A stretch of 64,000 nucleotides of DNA, taken from positions 149,226-213,225 of the forward strand of contig CACOMI010000001.1 of assembly GCA_902628275.1 (NCBI GenBank), written 5' to 3'. Position numbers and translations under genes: made by a program. This document shows, piece by piece, positions 1 through 7,527 of this stretch. The DNA comes from an uncultured Pelagibacteraceae bacterium (lineage in GTDB: Bacteria > Pseudomonadota > Alphaproteobacteria > Pelagibacterales > Pelagibacteraceae). The notes below the pieces were generated by a model that was given only the letters and a program-made list of their open reading frames with translations, had not been told where the DNA came from and ran no database searches. The first letter of the stretch is position 1. Every line of letters begins with the position of its first letter.

Positions 1-47
1 CCGTTTCCAGCTTTAATATAAATTTTGACTTGATCGAGAAATTTCAT
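1..47 (-). CDS. obgE: GTPase ObgE/CgtA, N-terminal fragment (cut by window start)
   Basis: Only the first 15 codons and part of the next are inside the window, read on the minus strand from an ATG at 47-45. They give MKFLDQVKIYIKAGNG, the characteristic start of the glycine-rich Obg fold. Obg is a ribosome-associated GTPase acting in late 50S assembly. Its position directly after rplU and rpmA matches the widespread bacterial order rplU-rpmA-obgE, which supports the call from so little sequence. The gene starts 31 bases after the rpmA stop and is probably co-transcribed from the promoter before rplU. Confidence 0.8.
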   Translation of the reverse strand, partial: MKFLDQVKIYIKAGN

Positions 48-78
48 AATACAACATCTATTTTAATTGGTTGTACTA

Positions 79-333
79 TTAATTGGGCTTTACAGAAACG
101 AAAGTTCTATCTGATTTAGATTTTTTGAAGACAACTTTCCCTTTTACAACTGAAAATATCGAATGATCTTTACCCATACCAACGTTTTCACCCGGAAAAA
201 TCTTAGTTCCTCTTTGTCTAACAATTATGTTTCCAGGAATTACTGTTTCACCACCATATTTTTTTACACCAAGTCTTCTACCGGCACTATCTCGTCCGTT
301 TCGTGATGATCCACCTGCTTTTTTTGTTGCCAT
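79..333 (-). CDS. rpmA: 50S ribosomal protein L27
   Basis: The 84-residue protein has the usual L27 length and the typical start [16 protein letters not shown], followed by [10 protein letters not shown] and the segment [12 protein letters not shown]27 sits near the peptidyl transferase centre, and its flexible N-terminus reaches toward the tRNA acceptor ends. It starts with Ala-Thr-Lys-Lys after Met, so no N-terminal extension needing the Firmicutes-type cleavage is present. It lies 14 bases after rplU on the same strand, forming the conserved rplU-rpmA pair upstream of obgE. Confidence 0.97.
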   Translation of the reverse strand: MATKKAGGSSRNGRDSAGRRLGVKKYGGETVIPGNIIVRQRGTKIFPGENVGMGKDHSIFSVVKGKVVFKKSKSDRTFVSVKPN

Positions 334-347
334 AATTTACCTAATAA

Positions 348-746
348 CTATTTGCTTACTGCTTCCTTAACTTCTTCCTTTTTTGAAGTTTTAGAAATTT
401 TTTCAGCTTCTGATAATACTTTACCATCTTTTGAAAAAATCTTGTTAATTCTTATCATAGAATATTCTTGTCTATGCCCATTTTTTCTTCTTGAATTTTG
501 TCTTCTTCTTTTTTTAAAAATTAAAATAGTTCTATTTTTGCTATTTTTAATTAAATCAGCTTCTACTTTTGCACCCTCAACATTTGGAGTTCCTATTTCA
601 ATTGATTTATTATCACCGTATGCCAAAATTTCATTAAACTCTATTTTGGTCTCAGGTTTAGAGTCTGGTAATTTTTCAATCTTTAGAATTTCTCCAGATT
701 TTACTTTATACTGTTTTCCACCTGTTTTTATTACTGCGTATGACAT
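348..746 (-). CDS. rplU: 50S ribosomal protein L21
   Basis: The 132-residue product begins MSYAVIKTGGKQYKV, the standard L21 opening, and keeps the basic segment IFKKRRRQNSRRKNGHRQ that contacts 23S rRNA. The core family is about 103 residues. This one has a C-terminal lysine/glutamate-rich tail of some 25 residues (to EAVSK), an extension of the kind often seen in alphaproteobacterial L21. It is the first gene of the rplU-rpmA-obgE operon, and a strong promoter lies 27-54 bases upstream of its ATG. The long antisense frame across it is only a shadow. Confidence 0.96.
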   Translation of the reverse strand: MSYAVIKTGGKQYKVKSGEILKIEKLPDSKPETKIEFNEILAYGDNKSIEIGTPNVEGAKVEADLIKNSKNRTILIFKKRRRQNSRRKNGHRQEYSMIRINKIFSKDGKVLSEAEKISKTSKKEEVKEAVSK

Positions 747-772
747 AGCATGATTTAATTTAAAGTTACCGC

Positions 773-800
773 AATATAGTTGTAGTCAGCCTTTAGTCAA
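773..800 (-). promoter_or_regulatory. Sigma-70 type promoter of rplU-rpmA-obgE
   Basis: Read on the minus strand, a -35 box TTGACT (800-795) is followed after 16 bases by a -10 box TATATT (778-773). Transcription would start near 766, giving a leader of about 20 bases before the rplU ATG at 746. The site fills the 64-base gap between gloB and rplU, so the ribosomal operon has its own promoter although gloB lies upstream on the same strand. Confidence 0.68.
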
Positions 801-810
801 GCCGAATTAA

Positions 811-1530
811 TTAGAAATTATCCTTAAAATCTCTTAATTTTGAAAAAGTTTTTACATTTTTTGCTCTTAAAAATATATTACAATCCAATTCCTCTTTTAA
901 AGTTGAGGGTATGGTAGGAATTCCATTTTCTCTTAAATTTTCTATTTTTTCTATTTTTTTTTGTAAATCTTTGTTCTCAGAATCATATTTTTTACAAAAT
1001 TTTGCATTGTTAAGAGTGTATTCATGACCACAATAAATTTTTGTCTCTTTTGGTAATAATTTAATTTTTTTCAAAGATTCAAACATTTCTTCATAAGATC
1101 CTTCAAATATTCTTCCACAGCCAAGTGAGAAAAGTGTATCTCCAGTAAAAGCTAATTTTTCTTTAAAAAAATTAAAACAAATATGTCCTGATGTGTGTCC
1201 AGGTGTATGCATAATTTTAGCTTCAAAGTTTTCAGCTTTCCATATTTGATTGTCTTCTAACAATATGTCTATTCCAGGTATTCTTTTTGAGTCTCCTTTA
1301 AAACCTACAATAACTGATCCATATTTTTTTTTTAATTCTTGATTTCCTCCGATATGATCATAATGATGATGAGTATTAAGAATATATTTTAATTTTATAT
1401 TTTTATTTTTTAGGAAATTTATTATTGGTTCAGACTCACCGGGATCTACAACACATGCAAAATTATTACTTTCGTCTATTATTAAATAGCTATAGTTATC
1501 TTGAAGACAGGGTATAATTTTAATACGCAT
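811..1530 (-). CDS. gloB: Hydroxyacylglutathione hydrolase (glyoxalase II)
   Basis: This 239-residue metallo-beta-lactamase-fold enzyme would hydrolyse S-D-lactoylglutathione to D-lactate and glutathione, the second step of methylglyoxal detoxification in the cytoplasm. The binuclear metal motif THHHYDHIGG is at residues 53-62, with further ligands in HTPGHTSGH (107-115), FTGDTLF (129-135) and CGHEYT (167-172). The C-terminus ends FSKLRDFKDNF, matching the glyoxalase II signature LRxxKDxF and separating it from generic family members. Length is slightly under the usual 250-256. It starts one base after metW, so it is probably the last gene of the metX-metW-gloB transcript. Confidence 0.93.
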   Translation of the reverse strand: MRIKIIPCLQDNYSYLIIDESNNFACVVDPGESEPIINFLKNKNIKLKYILNTHHHYDHIGGNQELKKKYGSVIVGFKGDSKRIPGIDILLEDNQIWKAENFEAKIMHTPGHTSGHICFNFFKEKLAFTGDTLFSLGCGRIFEGSYEEMFESLKKIKLLPKETKIYCGHEYTLNNAKFCKKYDSENKDLQKKIEKIENLRENGIPTIPSTLKEELDCNIFLRAKNVKTFSKLRDFKDNF

Positions 1531-1531
1531 T

Positions 1532-2128
1532 TTATTTTTCTATCAAAAATATACCTAGATCTGCAAACAAATTTTTAATTCCTAAATTATTCTCATTTAT
1601 TATTGATGAATTAAGATTATTTAAAGCAAGTGATTTAAAAATTTTAATATCTTTTGATTTTACAAAGTGAAAAAAATCTTTAATTGTACACATATGTAAA
1701 TTTGGTGTGTTATACCATTCATCTGGTAATGTTTTTGTAATTGGCATTGTACCTTTTAATAATAAATGAAATCTTACTTTCCAGTATCCAAAATTAGGAA
1801 TCGTAACTATTGCTTTTTTTCCAACTCTTAAAAGTTCATCTAAAACTAATTCAGGATTAAGAAAAGCTTGAAGGGTTTGACTTAAAACAACATAGTCAAA
1901 TGATTTGTCTGGAAATTGCTTTAAATCTTTTTCAGCATTTCCTTCAATTACAGTTAAACCTTTAGCAATACATTCTTGTACTTTTTCTTTTGAAATCTCT
2001 AATCCTCTTATATTTATGTTTTTATTATCCTTTAAAAATTTCATCAAAGTTCCGTCGGCACAACCTACATCTAAGACTTTCTTATCTTTTTCAATTAAAT
2101 CTGCTATTATCTGAAATTCATTTTTCAT
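1532..2128 (-). CDS. metW: Methionine biosynthesis protein MetW
   Basis: The 198-residue protein is a class I SAM-methyltransferase fold with motif I VLDVGCADG at residues 18-26 and the MetW-typical stretch LQAFLNPELVLDELLRVGKKAIVTIPNFG. MetW proteins partner MetX homoserine acetyltransferases in many proteobacteria and are needed for full methionine synthesis; the exact reaction is not settled from sequence. Here it follows metX by only two bases, the classic metX-metW pair, so it falls under the same SAM-II riboswitch control. Confidence 0.93.
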   Translation of the reverse strand: MKNEFQIIADLIEKDKKVLDVGCADGTLMKFLKDNKNINIRGLEISKEKVQECIAKGLTVIEGNAEKDLKQFPDKSFDYVVLSQTLQAFLNPELVLDELLRVGKKAIVTIPNFGYWKVRFHLLLKGTMPITKTLPDEWYNTPNLHMCTIKDFFHFVKSKDIKIFKSLALNNLNSSIINENNLGIKNLFADLGIFLIEK

Positions 2129-2130
2129 AA

Positions 2131-3246
2131 TTAATTTTCTTCGTAAGATTTATCTAAAAAGTTTTTAAGTGCGTTTAAGAAATCAGGAACGTCTAATAAG
2201 AAGGAGTCGTGACCTTTATCTGAATCAATTTCTACAAATCCAACATCAGCTCCTATTGAGTTTAAAGCAATCACAATATCTTTGTTTTCTTGGGTTGGAT
2301 AAAGCCAATCTGAAGTAAATGAGATTATAAAAAATTTCGCTTTTGAATTTATAAATGCTTCTGAAAGATTACCTTTGAATTGCTTAGCTAAATCAAAATA
2401 ATCCATAGCTCTAGTAATATAAAGATAACTATTTGCATCAAATCTATCTACAAAAACTGAGCCCTGGTATCTTAAATAACTTTCTATTTGAAAGTCAGCG
2501 TCAAATCCAAATTTAAGATCTTCTCTTTCTTGTAACTTCCTTCCAAATTTTTCCTGCAAACCTTTTTTAGATAAATAAGTTATGTGAGCTGCCATCCTAG
2601 CTACCGCCAATCCTTTTCCAGGATTAGTTTCGTTTGATGTATAGTTTCCATCTCTCCAGTTACTATCAGCTGTAATAGCTTGTCTGCCTAGTTCGTTAAA
2701 AGCAATATTTTGTGCTGAATGACTAGATGTGGTTGCTATTGGTATCACTGTTTTAGATTTATCAGGAAAGTTGCTTATAAACTGAAGGACTTGCATACCT
2801 CCCATTGAACCACCAGTTATAGAAAATAGTTTATCAATACCAAAATGATCAAGTAAATTATATTGAGCATTAACCATATCATTAATTGTAATAACTGGAA
2901 AATTTGTTCCAAAAATTTTTTGATCAGGATCTTTATGACTTGGTCCGTATGATCCCATACATCCACCAATTACGTTAGAGCAAATGACAAAATATTTATT
3001 TGTATCGATAGCCTTATCAGGTCCTACTGCATAACTCCACCAACCCTCTTTGTTAGTGACAGGGTTTATTCCGGTTACAAATTGATCTCCTGTTAGAGCA
3101 TGAAAAACTAATATTGCATTATCTTTTTTAGAATTAAGTGAACCATAAGTTTCATAGGCTAGTGGAAAATCTTTTATGGTTTTTCCACAGTCTAATTTTA
3201 GTGGTTTCTTTACAATTAAAGTTTTTATGTTTTTCTCAGTATTCAT
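2131..3246 (-). CDS. metX: Homoserine O-acyltransferase
   Basis: This 371-residue alpha/beta-hydrolase acylates homoserine (normally from acetyl-CoA) as the first committed step of methionine synthesis by direct sulfhydrylation. The nucleophile elbow GGSMGG puts the catalytic serine at 147. The Asp and His of the triad lie in SDWLYPT and KGHDSFLLD near the C-terminus. NVIGGCMGSYGPSH around residues 91-104 is a family hallmark. Length is normal for MetX. Some MetX-fold enzymes use succinyl-CoA, so the acyl donor is inferred. A SAM-II riboswitch precedes the gene, and metW and gloB follow. Confidence 0.93.
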   Translation of the reverse strand: MNTEKNIKTLIVKKPLKLDCGKTIKDFPLAYETYGSLNSKKDNAILVFHALTGDQFVTGINPVTNKEGWWSYAVGPDKAIDTNKYFVICSNVIGGCMGSYGPSHKDPDQKIFGTNFPVITINDMVNAQYNLLDHFGIDKLFSITGGSMGGMQVLQFISNFPDKSKTVIPIATTSSHSAQNIAFNELGRQAITADSNWRDGNYTSNETNPGKGLAVARMAAHITYLSKKGLQEKFGRKLQEREDLKFGFDADFQIESYLRYQGSVFVDRFDANSYLYITRAMDYFDLAKQFKGNLSEAFINSKAKFFIISFTSDWLYPTQENKDIVIALNSIGADVGFVEIDSDKGHDSFLLDVPDFLNALKNFLDKSYEEN

Positions 3247-3280
3247 AGTTTTTTACTGTTTCGAATTGTGAGAAAAAAAA

Positions 3281-3331
3281 CTATTTTAGCGGTTTTTTTT
3301 AAGCGCTCGCAATTCAGTTAAATCAGCGCAT
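3281..3331 (-). ncRNA. SAM-II riboswitch upstream of metX
   Basis: On the minus strand from about 3331, the leader shows P1 strand GCGCT, then GATTTAACTG, then AATTGCGAGCGC (the AGCGC closes P1), an A-rich linker and CCGCTAAAATAG. This order and wording match the known SAM-II (metA) fold: GCGCUGAUUUAAC, AUUGC, AGCGC, then a pseudoknot strand GCUAAAA. SAM-II RNAs bind S-adenosylmethionine in alphaproteobacteria, mostly before metA/metX-type genes. Oddly, a run of eight U follows the pseudoknot strand, and no clear Shine-Dalgarno lies before the ATG 35 bases further on. Confidence 0.87.
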
Positions 3332-3335
3332 AATT

Positions 3336-3364
3336 TTTTTACTAGAACTTATTTATTATGTCAA
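3336..3364 (-). promoter_or_regulatory. Sigma-70 type promoter of metX
   Basis: A perfect -35 TTGACA (3364-3359, minus strand), a 17-base spacer and a -10-like TAAAAA (3341-3336) place the transcript start at about 3329-3331. That is exactly where the SAM-II aptamer begins. The -10 matches only four of six consensus bases, but the coincidence with the aptamer 5' end supports it. Confidence 0.65.
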
Positions 3365-3437
3365 TTTTTTAAAAAAACCTCTTATTCTCTATAAAATTTT
3401 GTAATTTTATCTATAAAGAGCACATAAATTAAAAAAT

Positions 3438-4523
3438 ATGACAACTCCAAATTTCAAAAAATTTAATATTGAGGTTTATAAGCCTGGAAAATCAAAAGTT
3501 AAGAAACTTAAGAACGTAATTAAGCTTTCTGCGAATGAGTCTGCTTTAGGCATGAGTCCTAAAGCAAGGAAAATAATATCAAATAAAAATCTAAATTTAG
3601 ATAAATATCCGGATGGAAAATCTCAAAGTTTAAGAAAAGCAATATCTAAAGCTTATAAATGTAATTCTGAGAAAATAATTTGTGGAGCAGGTTCAGATGA
3701 AGTGATTCAAATGATATGTCAGTTGTTTTTAAACCCAAAAGATGAGGTTGTAGTACCTGATTATAGTTTTTTAATGTACAGAATTTATTCAAAAATTGTT
3801 GGTGCAAAAGTTGTATTTGCAAAAGAAATTAATTTTAAAGTTTCAGTAAATGAAATTTTAAAAAAAATAACAAAAAAAACTAAAATTGTGTTTATAGCTA
3901 ACCCAAACAATCCTACAGGAACCTACTTAACGAAAAAAGAAGTTTTAGAATTAAGAAAAAGATTAAATAAAAAAATTTTACTAGTTATAGATGATGCCTA
4001 TGCAGAATATATGAAAAACAAAGATTATTCATCCGGGCTAGATTTGTTTAAAAATAAAGACAATGTTTTCATACTGAGAACTTTTTCAAAAATGTTTGGA
4101 TTAGCTTCTCTAAGAGTAGGTTGGGGATATGGATCAAAAAAAATAGTTGATGCGCTAAATGTTATAAAACCTCCTTTTAATGTAAATGGTATTGCTCAAT
4201 TAGCTGCAACCGAGTCACTTAAGGATAAAGCTTTTATAACTAAATCGATTAAACATAATTTATTGTATTCTGAAAAAATTAAGAAATTTCTTGAGACATA
4301 TAATATTTTTTCAAATTCAGTTTCAGCAAATTTTTTGTTACTTAATTTTGAAAAATGCAGATATTCGGCAAAATTTCTTTATGAAAAACTTAAAAATAAG
4401 GGAATTATTTTAAGATCAACAGAAGATGGTTATCGTATAAAGAATAAATTAAGGCTAACTATTGGATCTAAAAAGGAAAACTTAAAATTTATGAGTGTTA
4501 TTAAGCAAGTATTGAAAAAATGA
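3438..4523 (+). CDS. hisC: Histidinol-phosphate / aromatic aminotransferase (HisC family)
   Basis: The 361-residue fold-type I PLP enzyme has NPNNPTG at 155-161, the PLP lysine at 218 in RTFSKMFGLASLRVGWG, and the N-terminal motif KLSANES. HisC enzymes transaminate histidinol phosphate, and many also act on phenylalanine, tyrosine and their keto acids. The gene overlaps tyrA by four bases, and the pair suggests a tyrosine-biosynthetic role (prephenate dehydrogenase followed by aromatic transamination), perhaps doubling for histidine synthesis. Specificity cannot be read from sequence alone. Confidence 0.88.
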   Translation: MTTPNFKKFNIEVYKPGKSKVKKLKNVIKLSANESALGMSPKARKIISNKNLNLDKYPDGKSQSLRKAISKAYKCNSEKIICGAGSDEVIQMICQLFLNPKDEVVVPDYSFLMYRIYSKIVGAKVVFAKEINFKVSVNEILKKITKKTKIVFIANPNNPTGTYLTKKEVLELRKRLNKKILLVIDDAYAEYMKNKDYSSGLDLFKNKDNVFILRTFSKMFGLASLRVGWGYGSKKIVDALNVIKPPFNVNGIAQLAATESLKDKAFITKSIKHNLLYSEKIKKFLETYNIFSNSVSANFLLLNFEKCRYSAKFLYEKLKNKGIILRSTEDGYRIKNKLRLTIGSKKENLKFMSVIKQVLKK

Positions 4524-5416
4524 AAAATATTTTAATTATTGGCTGTGGATTATTAGGTTCATCTTTATTAAGGCGTATTAGCAAAAAAAAAATAGCAAAA
4601 AAAATATTTATTTACGAAAAATCGAAATCAAATATTGCTAAGATAAAAAGATTAAAATTACCTGGAACAATTGTTAAATCATTAAAAGAAGGTGTAAGTA
4701 ATTCCGATTTAATCATTTTTTGTACACCAATGAGTGAATACAAAAATATTATTCTAAAAATTAATAAATTTATACCGTTTAAAACATTGATTACAGATAT
4801 TGGTTCTTCAAAAATTGAAACTTCTAAAATTATAAATAAATTTTTAAAGAAAGGTATTCATTGGATTCAAAGTCACCCAATAGCTGGATCAGAGGTCAGC
4901 GGACCAGAGTATGGTAAAGAAAATATGTTTACTGATAGATGGTGCATAATAATTAAAGAAAAAAATATTAAAAAAAATAATTTAAATATTCTAACTAAGT
5001 TTTGGAAAAAAATTGGAGCAAAAGTAGTTGTTATGAGCGCTGAAAAACATGACAAAATTTTTTCTATTACTAGTCATTTACCACACTTAATTGCATATAA
5101 TCTGGTGAAATCTGCACAAGATTTTGAGAAAAAACAAAATTATGAGCTGATCAAATATAGCGCTGGTGGGTTACGAGATTTTTCTAGGATTGCAGCATCA
5201 AATGAAATCATGTGGAGAGATATTTTTTTTAACAATAAAAATAATATTTCAGAAGCAATTGATTTATTCATTAAAAATTTAAATCAATTTAAAAAAGATA
5301 TTAATTCAAAAAATAATAAGTCTATAGTAAAGAAACTTATTCAGACTAAAAAAGTAAGGTCAAAAATCATCAAATTAAAACAAGATATTGATAAACCTGA
5401 CTTTGGAAGAAATTAA
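4520..5416 (+). CDS. tyrA: Prephenate/arogenate dehydrogenase
   Basis: This 298-residue NAD(P)-dependent dehydrogenase begins with a Rossmann motif IIGCGLLGSSLLR. It continues with FCTPMSEY, TDIGSSK and the TyrA hallmark HPIAGSEVSGPEYG, then TSHLPHLIAY and GGLRDFSRIAASN. It would oxidise prephenate to 4-hydroxyphenylpyruvate, or arogenate to tyrosine. No fused chorismate mutase or ACT domain is visible, as expected for the compact alphaproteobacterial form. The ATG overlaps the hisC stop in ATGA. The 3' end overlaps the convergent NlpC/P60 gene by four bases. Confidence 0.92.
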   Translation: MKNILIIGCGLLGSSLLRRISKKKIAKKIFIYEKSKSNIAKIKRLKLPGTIVKSLKEGVSNSDLIIFCTPMSEYKNIILKINKFIPFKTLITDIGSSKIETSKIINKFLKKGIHWIQSHPIAGSEVSGPEYGKENMFTDRWCIIIKEKNIKKNNLNILTKFWKKIGAKVVVMSAEKHDKIFSITSHLPHLIAYNLVKSAQDFEKKQNYELIKYSAGGLRDFSRIAASNEIMWRDIFFNNKNNISEAIDLFIKNLNQFKKDINSKNNKSIVKKLIQTKKVRSKIIKLKQDIDKPDFGRN

Positions 5417-6162
5417 TATTTTATTCTAGATACTTTTTTTACCTTTAGCTTGGCAGTTTTTTCAATTCTATTAATTGTTTCTATAATTGGCATAATAATT
5501 ACTTTTCTTTCTGGACCATAAGCATGAATTAGTTGTTTAGAATTTAAACACATAGCAACATGACCTTTCCAAAAAATAATATCTCCTTTTTTGAATAGTC
5601 TTTTCTTTGAATTCTTTTTTGTATATCTGATCTGATCTTTTGTATCTCTCGGATAAAACGAATTATTATAAAAATAAAATATTTGCAATAAGGCTGAACA
5701 ATCAATACCTTTAAATGTTTTTCCACCCCAAACATATTTTACATCGAGAAATTTTTTAAATATTTTTGTAAAATTATTTTCTTTATGGTTTATTTTTTTA
5801 ATATCTACTTTTTTAATCCATTTATTTTTTTCAATTTTTACATAATTCTTATTTTGCTCAAATACAGATAATTTGGATGCAAGCGGAAGCCAACTGCTAG
5901 TTCCAATTCCAGGTTTTTTATAAATCTTTGCTTTTAGTGAACTGACTTTATAATTGGTGCTAAATTTTTCTATATATTTTGAATTTTTTATAAAGCCCTC
6001 ATAACTATCAAATAAAGTTTTAATTTTTATCCAATTTTTATTTTTTGCTAATATTTTGAATTTTTCACCATGTATAATTTGTGAAGTTACCTCAGATTTT
6101 TTCGAAGGATTTTTGTAAATATTCGAAAAATTACCTATGAAATAAAAGTTATTTTGCACCAA
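5413..6162 (-). CDS. NlpC/P60 peptidoglycan peptidase with bacterial SH3 domains
   Basis: The roughly 249-residue protein has two SH3b-like segments (about 10-65 and 72-120), then an NlpC/P60 catalytic domain. The cysteine is 155 in GIDCSALLQ, the histidine 201 in KGHVAMCL, and the third polar residue is near His213 in LIHAYGP. Family members cleave gamma-D-glutamyl-diamino acid bonds in stem peptides. No signal peptide is visible, which fits the cytoplasmic YkfC-type enzymes that trim recycled muropeptides. It overlaps ampG, a muropeptide permease, by 14 bases. No ATG is available at the 5' end: the start is TTG (6162) or GTG (6159). Confidence 0.85.
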   Translation of the reverse strand: MVQNNFYFIGNFSNIYKNPSKKSEVTSQIIHGEKFKILAKNKNWIKIKTLFDSYEGFIKNSKYIEKFSTNYKVSSLKAKIYKKPGIGTSSWLPLASKLSVFEQNKNYVKIEKNKWIKKVDIKKINHKENNFTKIFKKFLDVKYVWGGKTFKGIDCSALLQIFYFYNNSFYPRDTKDQIRYTKKNSKKRLFKKGDIIFWKGHVAMCLNSKQLIHAYGPERKVIIMPIIETINRIEKTAKLKVKKVSRIKY

Positions 6163-7525
6163 TTTTAATTTTGTTTTTAATTAACCACAAACAAATTAAT
6201 GATGGTATTACCATTATAGTCGTTAAAACAAAAAATGTTCCCCAATCTCCGTTTAACCAGTCAACTAAAGCTCCTGAGGATGAAGCTAAAGTAGTACGAC
6301 CAGCAGTACCAATTGAAGCAAGCAATGCATATTGTGTGGCTGTATAAGTTCTATCAACTAGTAATGATATAAATGCAACAAATGCTACAGTTGCAAAAGC
6401 TGCTGTGATATCATCAGCTATAACCGCAATTGCAAATAAAATTTCTGATTTTCCAGTCCATGCTAAAACTGCAAATAAAAGATTGGTTATAGCCATTAAC
6501 CCACCAGCAAAGAACATAGTTTTAATTGTTCCAGCTCTCATGGCCATTACTCCACCCAATAAAGTAAATACAACTGTTGTTATCCAGCCAAGTCCTTTTG
6601 AATAAATTGCAATTTGACCCTTAGAGAAACCAATTTCTTTATAAAAAACAATAGACATTCTTCCCATAAATGCCTCACCTATCTTAAACAAGAAAACAAA
6701 TCCTAAAATTCCAGCTGCAATGGCAAAACCATTTTTTCTAAAAAAACTAATAATAGGTCCACCTATAGTTCCTGTAATATATGCAATAAAGTTTGTAATA
6801 ATATTGCTAGATCCAAGTTTTCCCTCAATTAATTTGTCTGTTTCTCTCTGTTTTGCTTGTCTGTTTGTCTCTTTAGGTTCATGAACAAACATTAATCCAA
6901 TATTCATTAAAATTATTAAAATACCTAAAATTAAAAAAGTAGCTTGCCAGTAGTCAGCTACCCCTAGGTTTTCAAAAAATTCTGCTGTGAATAAAGCGAC
7001 AACTCCACCTAATTTATAACCTGTCCACCAACCAACAACAGCCATAGCTGCACCAGCAGCCATTGATTTTCCTTCATTTTCATTTATCTGTTCAATTCTT
7101 AATGCATCTACAGTTATATCTTGGGTTGCTGACGCAATAGCAATAATTAAACCCACAGTAATTAACAATGCCAAATTTTCAGTCGGATTAATCACACTCC
7201 AAACAACAAGACTTAACAAAATAATTAATTGCATCAAAACTATCCATCCTCTTCTATGACCTAATTTTTTTGTTAGTATTGGAATTTGAATTCTATCTAT
7301 AATTGGAGCCCACAAATAATTGAAAGCGTATACTCCAAAAATTAAACCTGCCCACCCAATTGTTGATCTACTAAGACCTTCTTCTTTAAGCCAAAGACTC
7401 AAGCTGCTTGCAATTAATACCCAAGGGAAACCACTTATGGCACCTAATAAAAGAATTCTTACCATTCTAACATCTTTATAAACCGCAAGAGAATCAAGCC
7501 ATGTTTGTTTTTTTGTTTCAGTCAT
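6149..7525 (-). CDS. ampG: AmpG-family muropeptide permease (MFS)
   Basis: This 458-residue, 12-helix major facilitator protein has the AmpG-like opening GFPWVLIASSLSLWLKEEG followed by FNYLWAPIIDR, and RTYTATQYALLAS near the C-terminus. AmpG imports anhydro-muropeptides (GlcNAc-anhMurNAc peptides) from periplasm to cytoplasm for recycling. I prefer the ATG at 7525 over an in-frame TTG at 7540, because GGAAAAA lies just upstream and the ATG clears the trkH stop by two bases. The next gene is an NlpC/P60 peptidase, so the two could act in series on recycled wall peptides. Confidence 0.85.
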   Translation of the reverse strand: MTETKKQTWLDSLAVYKDVRMVRILLLGAISGFPWVLIASSLSLWLKEEGLSRSTIGWAGLIFGVYAFNYLWAPIIDRIQIPILTKKLGHRRGWIVLMQLIILLSLVVWSVINPTENLALLITVGLIIAIASATQDITVDALRIEQINENEGKSMAAGAAMAVVGWWTGYKLGGVVALFTAEFFENLGVADYWQATFLILGILIILMNIGLMFVHEPKETNRQAKQRETDKLIEGKLGSSNIITNFIAYITGTIGGPIISFFRKNGFAIAAGILGFVFLFKIGEAFMGRMSIVFYKEIGFSKGQIAIYSKGLGWITTVVFTLLGGVMAMRAGTIKTMFFAGGLMAITNLLFAVLAWTGKSEILFAIAVIADDITAAFATVAFVAFISLLVDRTYTATQYALLASIGTAGRTTLASSSGALVDWLNGDWGTFFVLTTIMVIPSLICLWLIKNKIKIGAK

Positions 7526-7527
7526 AA

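Noticed and set aside
352-753. Long open frame on the plus strand across rplU
   Set aside because: It is antisense to a clear L21 gene and has the hydrophobic, low-complexity look of a reverse translation of lysine-rich sequence; no ribosome site or family resemblance.
3391-3410. Inverted repeat ATAAAATT-TTGT-AATTTTAT before hisC, a possible terminator or attenuator
   Set aside because: The region is between divergent genes, so no transcript needs to end there; the stem is only A-T pairs and has no clear T-run. Chance is likely in such AT-rich DNA.
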